NCBI RefSeq assembly: GCF_025860405.1
Contig: NZ_CP063785.1
Span: 310,001 to 374,000 of the forward strand
Reading direction: 5' to 3'
Origin: Tolypothrix sp. PCC 7712
GTDB taxonomy: Bacteria; Cyanobacteriota; Cyanobacteriia; Cyanobacteriales; Nostocaceae
DNA: 64,000 bases
The translations under genes were made by a program, and so were the position numbers. The notes under the pieces were generated by a model. The model saw only the letters and a program-made list of their open reading frames with translations. It made no database searches and had not been told where the DNA came from. Shown in pieces: positions 54,668 through 64,000 of this stretch; the first letter of the stretch is position 1, and the number at the start of each line of letters is the position of its first letter.

Positions 54668-57600
54668 TTACACAGGGATTTCAATAATAAATGCAGTACC
54701 TTTACTGAGGGTAGATTGGCAAGACAACTTCCCACCGTGGGTTTCTTCGACAATTTTTTTAGCTATAGCCAGCCCTAAGCCTGTACCTTTACCGACAGCT
54801 TTAGTAGTAAATAAATGGTCAAAGATTTTGTGTTTTACTTCTTCGCTCATCCCCTTACCATTATCTGCAATTGAAATTTTGACGTATTTATCTACTATTG
54901 ATGTGGTAATTGTAATGGAGTTAGAATTAACTTTAATGTCCTCAAAACTCCGTCCGTGATTCGATTCATCTAAAGCATCAATGGCATTGGCAAGAATATT
55001 CATAAATACCTGATTTAATTGCCCAGGAAAACATTCAACTTGGGGTAAATCACCATACTCAGTCAAGACTTTTATCGCTGGACGTTGTTCATTAGCTTTG
55101 AGACGATGTTTGAGAATTAAAATTGTACTGTCGATGCCTTCATGAATATTAAACAGGACTTTGTAATCTTTATCTGCCCTTGAGAAAGTACGAAGACTGG
55201 TGCTGATATTTTTTAGGCGATCGCAAGCCATGACCATTGCATCAAGCATCTGAGGTAAATCTTCTAAGCTATAATCTAAATCAATTTCCTGAGCATGGTT
55301 TCTAATTTTATCACTGGGATTTGGTAGAGTTTCTTGATATAGTTGCAGATGTTGGACAATATCTGTCAACGCAGGTTTAGTTTGTTGTAGTGTGGCATAA
55401 ATAAAACCCAGAGGATTATTCATTTCATGAGCAACCCCCGCAACAAGATTACCCAATGCAGACATTTTTTCACTTTGGACAATTTGTAAATTTGCTTGTT
55501 GTAAATTCTGCAAAGCTTTAGTTAATTCTTGTGACTTTTGGAGAATTTCAGCTTCGGCTTGCTTGCGTTCACTAATATCTTTAGTAAACACAAAATTGTA
55601 TTCCTTGTCTTTAAATTTTACATAGTTAACAGTGACTTCAACAGGATAAATATTGCCAGATTTATGGCGATGGTAGCTTTCAATAGTAAACGAACCTTGT
55701 TGACAAATATCTTGCCAATGCTCCGGCCATGATTCTTTCGGAAAAACAGGATCGAAGTCAAAAATGTATTTACTAATCATCTCTTCTTTACGATATCCCA
55801 AACCTTTGCAAGTAGCATCATTTACATAAAAAATCCGACCATCTGGCTCAATCCACCAGACAGAAACATTTGTTTGATCAATTGAAATTTGATTGAGTAA
55901 TGCTTTTTCCATCGCTTCTTGCATTTGTTGGTAAAGCCGAGCATTTTCTAATGCTATGGCTGCTTGAGCAGAAAGTATCTGAATAACTTGTAAACGTTCT
56001 TTAGTAAATACTCCTGCTGCTGCACGACTTTCAAGATAGAGTATGCCTACCAAATTACCTTGATTAATAATGGGTGTACATAAGACACTCTGGGGTTGAT
56101 ATGTGAGCATATATTCTGCAATTAGCCCAGGGAAATCTGTTTGGCAATTATCTATAACGATTGTTTGTTGAGTATTTTTGACATAATTAATCATCTTGAC
56201 AGGGACATCTCGACAATCATCAAGTAATTGTGTGGCAATTGTTGTTTGTAGAGAATTTATTTGCTCATTAATTGAGGTAATGGCACGAATTTGTAAAACA
56301 TCATCCTGATTGAGAATTAATGCAGACTTATCAGCCCCAGAATTTTGGAGAATAATTTGGGTGAGGTTAGTAATTAACTCATCTAATTCGATTTTGCTAG
56401 AAATAGTTTGAGCTGCTTTGAGTATACTGTTAAAATCTAGGACATCGGCAATACTAGTACCAGTTTTGTCACTTTGATCAGATACAAATTTTACAGGAAG
56501 GGTAACAGAGGTAATAGTTTCCCAAGGATTAAGGTTAATCTGTCTTTGTTCGATGATCGTTTTGAGTAGCTGGGGATAACGTTTTTCTAAATCCTCTACT
56601 TTCGCTTTTGCTCCCCAATGACTATAACAATAATAAGCTTCCTGCATATACAAAAGGGCAAATTTTTCTCTACTCCAATCGAGATAAAATTTGGCAGCCA
56701 GTTCGTTAGCTAAAGCTTCATCCTGAATAAATTTGTTTTCTTTGGCTAAGAAAATAGCGCGATCGTAACATTCAATCGCCTCAATTTTGTTACCTAATAC
56801 CCGGTAATGTTCGGCTGCAACTAATTCCCAGCGATGGCGATGATTACAAGCAGCCAAAGTTGCCCAATGTTGTAATTTGTCTTGATGTTGTTGTACTCGT
56901 AGCAAGATTGTCTGACGCTCTTTTGTGGATGCTGCTGCATACTGGGTTAATTGAATCAGCGCATCATAAAAAGAGTAAAGGGGAATGACAAACATTGCTA
57001 CCCCACCGTCTATGTATTGGGCAGCTTGGGCAGATGACTCAATAGCTTCCGCTTCCTTCCCAAACAAATAATAGAGAAACATTTGGTTGAGGTGCGCCAT
57101 CAGCAAAGCACTGCGTTGATTAGTCGCTTGCAGTTCGGGAAGAGATTTGTGCAAATCAAATATTGTCCCAATCAGGTGATATGGTACTTCTGCGCGTCCC
57201 AATAAATTGAATACAGTTTGTTGATAAATTTCTAGCCAATAGCCTGTTCCTGTTTGCTTGTATTGATGAATAGTATGAAGATAGGTATTCATCTTCTGGG
57301 CAAGTTCGGTTAATTCCTGCCCTGTGTGATAGCTGTAATAACAATATGCTGCTGCATTAAAACAAGCCGTTTCTACCTCTCCAGTTTCTAACCCACTGCT
57401 ATAAGCTTCTTGCAATGGCAGTAAAATTTCAGCTAAGGGAGTTTTCCAATGTTTGATGAAGTGATAAACCACATACCAACTTCTCGATTTAAAGCGACTC
57501 AGTTGAATTCGCTCTAAGAGGCTCAAAGCTAACTCACCAAATAAATAACCGTTGTCAATATCGCCAACAATACCACACAGCACTAAGCCATAATCGACAT

Positions 57601-60463
57601 AAGAAAATATAGAACTAGGGCAATTACCAGACTGGATAGATAATTCGATTTGCTTACCAATCATTAATGGCATGAAGTTAGGAGAACCCATATAAGCAGC
57701 AGGGACAAGAACTGTCAAAAGCTCCATCGCCGCTAACAGATGTGGATTGCTCATAGTTGGTAGATCGAGCAATTCTAGAGGTGATTTATCTGCCCAGAGC
57801 GATCGCGTTAGAGCAAAAGCCTGTCCAATATCTGCCTCATTGGGTTGTTCGGGAAATTCAATTCCCAAAGAGCGTAACACCTGTAATCCAATCTCAACGG
57901 CATATAAGAATTGCCCCTGAGCTTTAGCACCTAAAATCCTAGCTTGTTGGACTTTGATCGTATCCAGCAACGTATGAGCTTGTTGCAATACCACACTAGC
58001 CCACTGTTCCATCTGCTCAAAATCGGTTTTGACATAGCTGGCTTCCGCAATTTCTTCATACAGTGCCAGAGTCAGGGGATAATGACTTTCCCAAGCAGTT
58101 GCAGGTAACAGTTCTATCCCTATACCTAAATAGTTAATGGCTGCACTATGGGCGTTGGCTGTTTTAGCTTTGCGTCCCGCCGCAAGATTTAATTCAGCTA
58201 AATGTTCTCGCTCTGGAAGTGTGGTAACTAGAGCAATACCGAAATTTAAATGATTGACAATATCAAATAATCGTTCTTCCCTTTCGCTGGGGGGAGAATT
58301 TTGTAATAATAGTTGACCTATTTGCAGGTGAGTGCTTTGTTTTTCCTCATCAGCAATTAGTGAATAAGCTGCTTGTTGTACGCGGTCATGTAAAAATTTG
58401 TAGGTGACAGTTTCTTGATTTTCTAATGTCTGTGATTGGGTTGCTTGTCCGACATAAAACTTATAAACATCATTCACAGGTAAAATCAAACCTTCTTGTA
58501 ATGCTTTCCACAAAGCAGATGCTGTTTCAATTTGAGATTGTTGTGAAACAATGGCTAAAGTATTTAAATCAAAGGAGTTGCCAATACAAGCGGCTAACTG
58601 CAATACAGATTGAGTTGATAAAGGTAGTTTTTGTAGTTGCAAACTCATAAAAGCAACCACATCATCTGTCACTGCTTGAGTTTTTACCTGGGCAATATCA
58701 CATTGCCAACAGCCTAACTCAAAGTTAAATTGAATTAATCCATCTTCATGTAATGCTTTGAGAAACTGTGTGGCAAAAAATGGATTTCCTTTAGTCTTTT
58801 GATAGATTAATTCTGAAAGATGTTCTGCTAGTTCTTCTGCACACTTGAGTGTATCAGCCACTAACTGATTTACTTTTTTTTGAGTTAGTGCTGCTAAAGT
58901 AATTGTATTAATCTTGGCCTGTTTTTTTTGAATATCACTCAAAGTCAACATTAATGGATGTCCTGGTGGGACTTCGTTATCTCGGTATGCAGCAATTAAT
59001 AATAGATGACTGGTATCAGTTATTAATAACTGCATTAACTTCAGTGATGCTGAATCTGCCCATTGCAAATCATCTAAAAACATCACTAAGGGATGTTCAA
59101 CACTGGTAAATACTTGGGTAAATTTTTGAAATAATAAGTTAAAGCGATTTTCGGCCTCTGTTCCTGATAATTCTACTGCTGGGGGTTGTTCGCCAATAAT
59201 TCTAGCTAGTTCGGGTATAACTTCAATGATTACTTGACCATTGTCACCCACAGCCTCTAATATTTTGTGTTTCCATTGCTGAATTTTAGCTTCACTTTCG
59301 GTTAATAATTGCCCCATTAAATCGCGGAATGCTTGCACAAATGCACTTAAAGGAATATTGCGATTAAATTGGTCGTATTTACCTTTAATAAAATAACCGC
59401 GTTGTCTAACAATTGGTTTATGCACTTCATTAACAACGGCTGTTTTTCCAATTCCCGAAAAACCAGCCACCAGCATCATTTCTGTTGTGCCTTGACTGAC
59501 ACGCTCAAAGGCTAGCAGTAAGGTTTGTACTTCCGTGTCTCGTCCATAGAGTTTATCAGGAATGATGAAGCGATCGCACACATCCCTAGTAGCAATTGCA
59601 AAGTCCTCTATCTCACCAGTTTCTTGGAGTTGCGATAAACAATTTTCTAAATCATATTTTAATCCCAATGCACTTTGATATCTATCTTCAGCATTTTTCG
59701 CCATCAATTTGCTGACAATTGCTGACAGTATAGAAGGAATTTGTGGGTTAATTTTATGTACTAATGGTGCTGTTTTGGCGATATGACAATGCACTAATTC
59801 CATCGGGTCACTAGATGCAAAGGGTAACTCCCCTGTGAGTAATTCATAAAGATTTACACCCAGTGAATAGAAGTCTGTTCGGTAATCAATTACTCGGTTC
59901 ATTCTCCCTGTTTGTTCTGGAGAAATGTAAGCTAATGTTCCTTCTAAGACATTAGTTTTAATGAGGGTTTGGGTTTCTCTGGGTAGAAGAGAAGCAATAC
60001 TAAAGTCAATTAATTTAATTTGTTTGGTTTCGGGATTGATTAAGATATTGCTGGGTTTAATATCTTTATGAATAATGCGCTCATGATAGAGTAAGTTGAG
60101 GGTGTCGCAGAGTGCGATCGCAATCGCTAAAAATTCCGCTAAAGATGGGAGACTCTGATTTTTAGTAAAATAATCCTTGAGAGAAATTCCGCCAAAGTCT
60201 TCCATGACTAACATATAGCCATTATTGATTGCGTCAAGGCTATAGGTTTGAATAATCAGGGGTGAGTTGAGATTTTTACCAATGGTGTATTGATTGCGAA
60301 ATAATAAGAGTTCGCTAAAGCTGGGATAGGGATTTTTCAGCAGTTTAATGACTACTGGTACTGAGTCAGTTTCTCGAACTGCGCGATAAACTATTGTTCT
60401 CGAACCATTGTAGAGTTCTTCAATAATGCGATATCCGGGAATACTGACAAGAGTGCTAACCAT
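54668..60463 (-). CDS. HstK-type Ser/Thr kinase-AAA-GAF-PAS-histidine kinase
   Basis: 1931 aa. Ser/Thr kinase (about 10-270): VVIKLLK lysine, IHKDIKPSN catalytic loop, IDFSIASLL at the DFG position, EGTLAYISPEQ. AAA ATPase (about 290-640): Walker A GFSGIGKT near 332, Walker B VMFLDDLQWAD. A long helical TPR-like region follows (650-1310), then GAF (about 1365-1515), PAS (1520-1650, WWIEPDGRIFYVNDATC) and the histidine kinase with His in VAGVAHEMNNPLG (about 1681) and GKGTGLGLAIAKKI at the end. This is the trifunctional HstK family known from Anabaena, probably cytoplasmic and joining two kinds of phosphorylation. DFG is DFS. It is tandem with a paralogue at 60540 and a pseudogene, with about 75 bp between them. 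Confidence 0.93.
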   Translation of the reverse strand: MVSTLVSIPGYRIIEELYNGSRTIVYRAVRETDSVPVVIKLLKNPYPSFSELLLFRNQYTIGKNLNSPLIIQTYSLDAINNGYMLVMEDFGGISLKDYFTKNQSLPSLAEFLAIAIALCDTLNLLYHERIIHKDIKPSNILINPETKQIKLIDFSIASLLPRETQTLIKTNVLEGTLAYISPEQTGRMNRVIDYRTDFYSLGVNLYELLTGELPFASSDPMELVHCHIAKTAPLVHKINPQIPSILSAIVSKLMAKNAEDRYQSALGLKYDLENCLSQLQETGEIEDFAIATRDVCDRFIIPDKLYGRDTEVQTLLLAFERVSQGTTEMMLVAGFSGIGKTAVVNEVHKPIVRQRGYFIKGKYDQFNRNIPLSAFVQAFRDLMGQLLTESEAKIQQWKHKILEAVGDNGQVIIEVIPELARIIGEQPPAVELSGTEAENRFNLLFQKFTQVFTSVEHPLVMFLDDLQWADSASLKLMQLLITDTSHLLLIAAYRDNEVPPGHPLMLTLSDIQKKQAKINTITLAALTQKKVNQLVADTLKCAEELAEHLSELIYQKTKGNPFFATQFLKALHEDGLIQFNFELGCWQCDIAQVKTQAVTDDVVAFMSLQLQKLPLSTQSVLQLAACIGNSFDLNTLAIVSQQSQIETASALWKALQEGLILPVNDVYKFYVGQATQSQTLENQETVTYKFLHDRVQQAAYSLIADEEKQSTHLQIGQLLLQNSPPSEREERLFDIVNHLNFGIALVTTLPEREHLAELNLAAGRKAKTANAHSAAINYLGIGIELLPATAWESHYPLTLALYEEIAEASYVKTDFEQMEQWASVVLQQAHTLLDTIKVQQARILGAKAQGQFLYAVEIGLQVLRSLGIEFPEQPNEADIGQAFALTRSLWADKSPLELLDLPTMSNPHLLAAMELLTVLVPAAYMGSPNFMPLMIGKQIELSIQSGNCPSSIFSYVDYGLVLCGIVGDIDNGYLFGELALSLLERIQLSRFKSRSWYVVYHFIKHWKTPLAEILLPLQEAYSSGLETGEVETACFNAAAYCYYSYHTGQELTELAQKMNTYLHTIHQYKQTGTGYWLEIYQQTVFNLLGRAEVPYHLIGTIFDLHKSLPELQATNQRSALLMAHLNQMFLYYLFGKEAEAIESSAQAAQYIDGGVAMFVIPLYSFYDALIQLTQYAAASTKERQTILLRVQQHQDKLQHWATLAACNHRHRWELVAAEHYRVLGNKIEAIECYDRAIFLAKENKFIQDEALANELAAKFYLDWSREKFALLYMQEAYYCYSHWGAKAKVEDLEKRYPQLLKTIIEQRQINLNPWETITSVTLPVKFVSDQSDKTGTSIADVLDFNSILKAAQTISSKIELDELITNLTQIILQNSGADKSALILNQDDVLQIRAITSINEQINSLQTTIATQLLDDCRDVPVKMINYVKNTQQTIVIDNCQTDFPGLIAEYMLTYQPQSVLCTPIINQGNLVGILYLESRAAAGVFTKERLQVIQILSAQAAIALENARLYQQMQEAMEKALLNQISIDQTNVSVWWIEPDGRIFYVNDATCKGLGYRKEEMISKYIFDFDPVFPKESWPEHWQDICQQGSFTIESYHRHKSGNIYPVEVTVNYVKFKDKEYNFVFTKDISERKQAEAEILQKSQELTKALQNLQQANLQIVQSEKMSALGNLVAGVAHEMNNPLGFIYATLQQTKPALTDIVQHLQLYQETLPNPSDKIRNHAQEIDLDYSLEDLPQMLDAMVMACDRLKNISTSLRTFSRADKDYKVLFNIHEGIDSTILILKHRLKANEQRPAIKVLTEYGDLPQVECFPGQLNQVFMNILANAIDALDESNHGRSFEDIKVNSNSITITTSIVDKYVKISIADNGKGMSEEVKHKIFDHLFTTKAVGKGTGLGLAIAKKIVEETHGGKLSCQSTLSKGTAFIIEIPV

Positions 60464-60482
60464 AATTGCGCTTATTCTGATG

Positions 60483-60508
60483 ATTTCTCAATCTAGTATT
60501 CCCAGATA
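60483..60508 (-). promoter_or_regulatory. Conserved leader block of the intact HstK gene
   Basis: Identical over 26 bp to 54612-54637 and equally placed before the ATG, in a 76-bp spacer that follows the stop of the next upstream paralogue. A promoter or leader element is likely, but no -10/-35 pair can be named with confidence. Confidence 0.5.
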
Positions 60509-60539
60509 GCTGAATTTATCTAAACGTGAAAGCTAAGAT

Positions 60540-63500
60540 TTACACTGGTATTTCAATGATAAATTCAGTACCTTCACCGATAATAGATTGGCAAGATAAC
60601 TGACCTCCGTGTTTTTCTTCGACAATTTGTTTAGCTATAACCAAACCTAAACCTGTGCCTTTACCGACAGCTTTAGTAGTAAATAAATGGTCAAAGATTT
60701 TGTGTTTTATTTCTTCGCTCATACCTTTACCATTATCTAAAATCGAGATTTTTACGTATTTATCTACTATCGATGTAGTAATTGTAATGGAGTTAGGATG
60801 AGCTTTAATTTCTTCAAGATTGCGTCCGTGATTCGATTCCTCTAATGCATCAATGGCATTAGCTAAAATATTCATAAATACCTGATTTAATTGCCCAGGA
60901 AAACATTCAATTTGTGGTAAATCACTGTAATTAGTAATTACCTCAATCGCGGGACATTGTTCGTTAGCTTTGAGACGATGTTTGAGAATTAAAATTGTGC
61001 TATTAATGCCTTCATGAAGATTAAATGGTACTTTATAGTCTCTATCAGCACGGGAAAAAGTCCGTAGAGAAGTGCTAATGTTTTTGAGCCGATCGCAAGC
61101 CATTGTCATGGAATCGAGCATTTTAGGCAAGTCTTCTAAGCTGTATTCCAAGTCAATTTCTGACTCGTGGTCGAGGATTTCTTCAGTTTTATCGCTTAGA
61201 GTTTGTTGATAGATTTTCAAATGTTCAATAATATCAGCAAAGGTGGGTTTAGCTTGTTTGAGAGTAGCAGCAAGAAAACCCAAAGGATTATTCATTTCGT
61301 GAGCGACACCAGCAACTAAGTTACCCAATGCAGACATTTTTTCACTTTGGACGATTTGTAATTGGGCTTGTTGTAAATTATGTAATGCTTGTTCTAATTC
61401 TTGGGCATATTCCTGAGAACGTTGATAAAGTTGGGCATTTTCTAGGGAAATTGCGGCTTGGGCGCAGATGAGGTTGAGTAGTTCGATGCGTTCGCCCTTG
61501 GCGTTGGCGGAGCCATCGCTCTTAAACGCCCCCGTCACTAAATTATTTTCTAGATATAAAATCCCCAGCAATTTACCTTGATTTAAAATCGGGCTGCACA
61601 AAACACTCTGAGGCTGCTGACGGATAATATAAGGATCGTTGGCGAAATTCATATCTGCGGTTGCATCCAACAATACTACAGTTTGTTGACTATGCTTGAC
61701 TTTGTAAATGAGTTTGTGGGGAATATCCGGGCTGTCTGCAATGGCAAGACTTTGCAACACAATTGGCTCAGAACCCTGAGTAATTGAACCTTGAATTAGT
61801 AAATGATTGTCTTGCAAGAGCATTAACACACATTTATCAGCCCCGGCATTTTCAATCACGATGGAAAGCAATGATGACAGCAGTTTGTCTAGTTCGATTT
61901 CACCGGATATAGTTTGAGATGCTTTCAGAATTGCTGTTAAATCTAAGGTATCTGAGACACTGCTGCTAGAACTGGAAGAACTTGTGGATGTCACAGTCCC
62001 CAAGAGAAAGAGAGTTTCGTTCGCAGAAAAAGCCCCACGAGTTTGCTGTAATATAGGCGCGAGTAATTGGGGATGGCGTTGTTCTAAGTCGGCAACTTTG
62101 GCTTTTGTTCCCCAACGGGCATAGGCATAGTAAGCTTCTATCATATATTCTTGTGCTATGCGCTGTTTGTCCCAACTTAAGTAGAACTTTGCGGCGATTT
62201 CGTTAGCTAGTGCTTCTTCTTGGATGTATTCGTTGGCTTTTGCCCCAGAAATTGCCTGATCGTACAGTTCACCTGCTTCGGCTTTTTGTCCTAAAACACG
62301 ACATTTTTCTGCCTCCACCAAATCAAATTTATGCTGGTGATTCATGGGTGCATAGTGCGCCCATAGCTGTAATTGAGTTTGATTTTTTTCCACCCGTTCT
62401 AATACTGTTGATACCTCATCTGAGAGTTGACTTAACTCTGCTATGGCAATCAAAGAATCATAAAAATAAAATACAGGTGTACCGACTGTTCCTCCAGCCG
62501 CCATTAAATAGTTCCTGCACTCCAGGGTATAGTTGTTAGCTTGCTCAAATTCCCCAAACAAAAAGCAAAGCATTAGCTTATACAAATAGAAGTAATACAA
62601 CCCAAACAGGTCATTTGCAGATCGCAGCAGTGGCTGAAATTCTGTCTCTTGCAGTGCTGAACCAGATAAAATGGTAGGGTAATTCGCAAAGCCAAGCAAA
62701 TTTAACACAGATTGCCAATAGATGCGGCAGTAATTGGCAGTTGTTAATTGGTTAGATTGCATCAAACCCTTGTAGTAATTTTGTGTATCCTGTTCTACAG
62801 TGGTAAGGGGCTGACCGCACCAAAAAGCATTCAGGCAGAAACAATGTCCAGCATTTCCAAGAAATTGCAGGTTTCCTACTTCTAGAGCAGTTGTATAGCT
62901 CTCGCTCAAGAGTGGTAACGTTTCTCTGATGTGAGATTTGCGGTGGAGAATAAACCCTCCCTGCAACATTAACACTTCAGGTTTAGTCACTTTGGCATCA
63001 AATTTTAAGACCATATCCAATGCTAACTGGCCAAATTCTGTCGCCAAATCTATATCTTGTAAAAGATTACAGATAACAATGCCATAGCCAGCATAGTATT
63101 TGGGTGAATCAGATATGTTTCCATAGGTCAGGGATAATTTAACTGAGAGGGCAGTCAATAATGGGAACAAGGGAGATCCACAGATGTAAGCTGCTGAAAT
63201 AATGCTACTGGTAATCTGGAAAATAGCAATAATGTTATCATCTATCATCCTGGGGAGATGAATGAAATCTTTGATTTTCCTATCTCCAATCAGATTATTA
63301 ATTTCTTGAATTGACTGTTGAATATCTTCTGGTGTAGATGATTCGTTGATTGTTATGCCCAACTTTTGTAGAAGCTCAATCCCAATTGCCAGTGCTTCAA
63401 TAAGTTGATGCTGGGAAATTTTGGCTTGAATTCTCAAACAGTAAACACTAACTTGCTCTAGCAAAGAATGTGTCTGGTGGATGACAGCATCAATCAATTC

Positions 63501-64000
63501 TTCCATTACCTCAAAGTCACCGCATAACATTGCTACCTCCGCCGCTAGTTCATGGAAGGTGAGACTCATTTCATATTGCTGTTGCCAAGTCTGTTCTCCC
63601 AAAAAAGATAATCCCACTGTGGCATATTCACGGGCTGCTTTATAAGCGGTAGAATTTTTGGCTTTGCGACAGGCGATGAGGTTCAGTTGTGCTAGTTCTA
63701 TTCGTTGTGTTTGTTCGCTAATTAAAGAAGTTCCATAATTTAATTGATTGACGATTTCAAAAATGCGTTCAACTCTTGCATCTGGATGAATCTGTTGCCG
63801 TAGCAGTTGACCAATTTGATAGTGAGTTTTCTGTTTTTGCTCATCAGGAATTAGGGAATAAGCAGCTTGTTGAATGCGATCGTGTAGAAATTTGTAGGCA
63901 ACATTCTGTTGATTTGCTGAAGGAGGTAGTAGAGTTTCTTGCCCAACATAAAATTTATAAACATCACCAATTGGTACAATCAACCCTTCTTGTAATGCTT
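60540..64000 (-). CDS. HstK-type kinase, C-terminal part (continues past window)
   Basis: About 1150 codons are visible; the frame is open at base 64000 (ALQEGLIVPIGDVYKFYVGQ aligns inside the paralogue), so the start, the Ser/Thr kinase and the AAA domain lie outside. Seen here: the helical TPR-like region, a GAF domain (about 62000-61430) and the histidine kinase with VAGVAHEMNNPLG and GKGTGLGLVIAKQI. Unlike the 54668 paralogue there is no PAS domain between GAF and kinase. The GAF holds an extra SDGSANAKG segment, encoded by a GC-rich repeat (GCCCTTGGCGTTGGCGGAGC) absent from the paralogue. Immediately upstream of the 54668 gene. Confidence 0.9.
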   Translation of the reverse strand, partial: ALQEGLIVPIGDVYKFYVGQETLLPPSANQQNVAYKFLHDRIQQAAYSLIPDEQKQKTHYQIGQLLRQQIHPDARVERIFEIVNQLNYGTSLISEQTQRIELAQLNLIACRKAKNSTAYKAAREYATVGLSFLGEQTWQQQYEMSLTFHELAAEVAMLCGDFEVMEELIDAVIHQTHSLLEQVSVYCLRIQAKISQHQLIEALAIGIELLQKLGITINESSTPEDIQQSIQEINNLIGDRKIKDFIHLPRMIDDNIIAIFQITSSIISAAYICGSPLFPLLTALSVKLSLTYGNISDSPKYYAGYGIVICNLLQDIDLATEFGQLALDMVLKFDAKVTKPEVLMLQGGFILHRKSHIRETLPLLSESYTTALEVGNLQFLGNAGHCFCLNAFWCGQPLTTVEQDTQNYYKGLMQSNQLTTANYCRIYWQSVLNLLGFANYPTILSGSALQETEFQPLLRSANDLFGLYYFYLYKLMLCFLFGEFEQANNYTLECRNYLMAAGGTVGTPVFYFYDSLIAIAELSQLSDEVSTVLERVEKNQTQLQLWAHYAPMNHQHKFDLVEAEKCRVLGQKAEAGELYDQAISGAKANEYIQEEALANEIAAKFYLSWDKQRIAQEYMIEAYYAYARWGTKAKVADLEQRHPQLLAPILQQTRGAFSANETLFLLGTVTSTSSSSSSSSVSDTLDLTAILKASQTISGEIELDKLLSSLLSIVIENAGADKCVLMLLQDNHLLIQGSITQGSEPIVLQSLAIADSPDIPHKLIYKVKHSQQTVVLLDATADMNFANDPYIIRQQPQSVLCSPILNQGKLLGILYLENNLVTGAFKSDGSANAKGERIELLNLICAQAAISLENAQLYQRSQEYAQELEQALHNLQQAQLQIVQSEKMSALGNLVAGVAHEMNNPLGFLAATLKQAKPTFADIIEHLKIYQQTLSDKTEEILDHESEIDLEYSLEDLPKMLDSMTMACDRLKNISTSLRTFSRADRDYKVPFNLHEGINSTILILKHRLKANEQCPAIEVITNYSDLPQIECFPGQLNQVFMNILANAIDALEESNHGRNLEEIKAHPNSITITTSIVDKYVKISILDNGKGMSEEIKHKIFDHLFTTKAVGKGTGLGLVIAKQIVEEKHGGQLSCQSIIGEGTEFIIEIPV
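61496..61530. repeat. GCCCTTGGCGTTGGCGGAGC repeat inside the HstK GAF domain
   Basis: A GC-rich block in an AT-rich gene, resembling the dispersed GGCGTTGGCGGAGCC repeats of Nostocales. Compared with the 54668 paralogue (GVFTKERLQ) it adds about eight codons (GAFKSDGSANAKGERIE) without a frame shift. Confidence 0.65.

Overview
The window comes from a filamentous, probably heterocyst-forming cyanobacterium (Nostocales; Nostoc/Calothrix/Tolypothrix-like). The evidence is a very high density of GCGATCGC (HIP1) octamers, moderate-to-low GC, heptanucleotide tandem repeats (CCCCAGT, ATGACAA, GGGGATT, TTTGACC types) between genes, many small palindromic elements, and typical cyanobacterial families: a Cph1/Rcp1 pair, HstK-type Ser/Thr-His kinases, DUF3531, a stand-alone Mo-nitrogenase C-terminal domain protein and a DUF4351 Rpn nuclease. 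No rRNA, tRNA, CRISPR array or intact transposase gene was found.

Layout. 1-4107 (minus strand): a YbhGFSR-like exporter operon (HlyD-type adaptor, double ABC ATPase, start of an ABC-2 permease) with a 21-bp repeat array between two of its genes. 4644-10500: an acidic TerB-like protein, an alpha/beta hydrolase, a tandem PPK2 polyphosphate:AMP phosphotransferase, a nest of palindromic elements, and a class D beta-lactamase. 10501-11884: gene-free, with a second 21/63-bp array and a 126-bp MITE. 11885-18224: GH13-CBM20 amylase, Rpn nuclease, small membrane protein, PEP synthase. 18490-34128 (plus strand): sensory region with a 1320-aa hybrid kinase, a PMT mannosyltransferase, then Cph1-type phytochrome, Rcp1, and three REC-fronted histidine kinases, one with a cyanobacteriochrome-type GAF. 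34372-36104: HigBA toxin-antitoxin and a short-chain dehydrogenase. 36628-43785: a 2385-aa protein that strings together an endonuclease/phosphatase domain, phytase-like domains, two SurE nucleotidases and an RTX tail. 43786-51776: more palindromic elements and small housekeeping genes (creatininase family, cupin, NUDIX, DUF3531, TPR, ECF-type ATPase, rsmG). 51873-64000 (minus): three tandem HstK-type giant kinase genes; one intact, one leaving the window, and one a pseudogene with four visible lesions.

How the genes work together (inference). The phytochrome/Rcp1/REC-kinase run looks like a light-signalling hub where several kinases can take phosphate through their own receiver domains. The 36628 protein looks like a one-polypeptide phosphorus scavenger for nucleic acids, nucleotides and phytate, and a weak Pho-box-like site lies upstream. 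Intracellular polyphosphate handling is served by the PPK2 enzyme at 7397.

The strongest general signal is repeat biology. Small palindromic elements are nested inside one another. Several have target duplications that can be read directly. One ends a pseudogene, and the same short repeats that fill intergenic space appear in frame inside four protein-coding genes.
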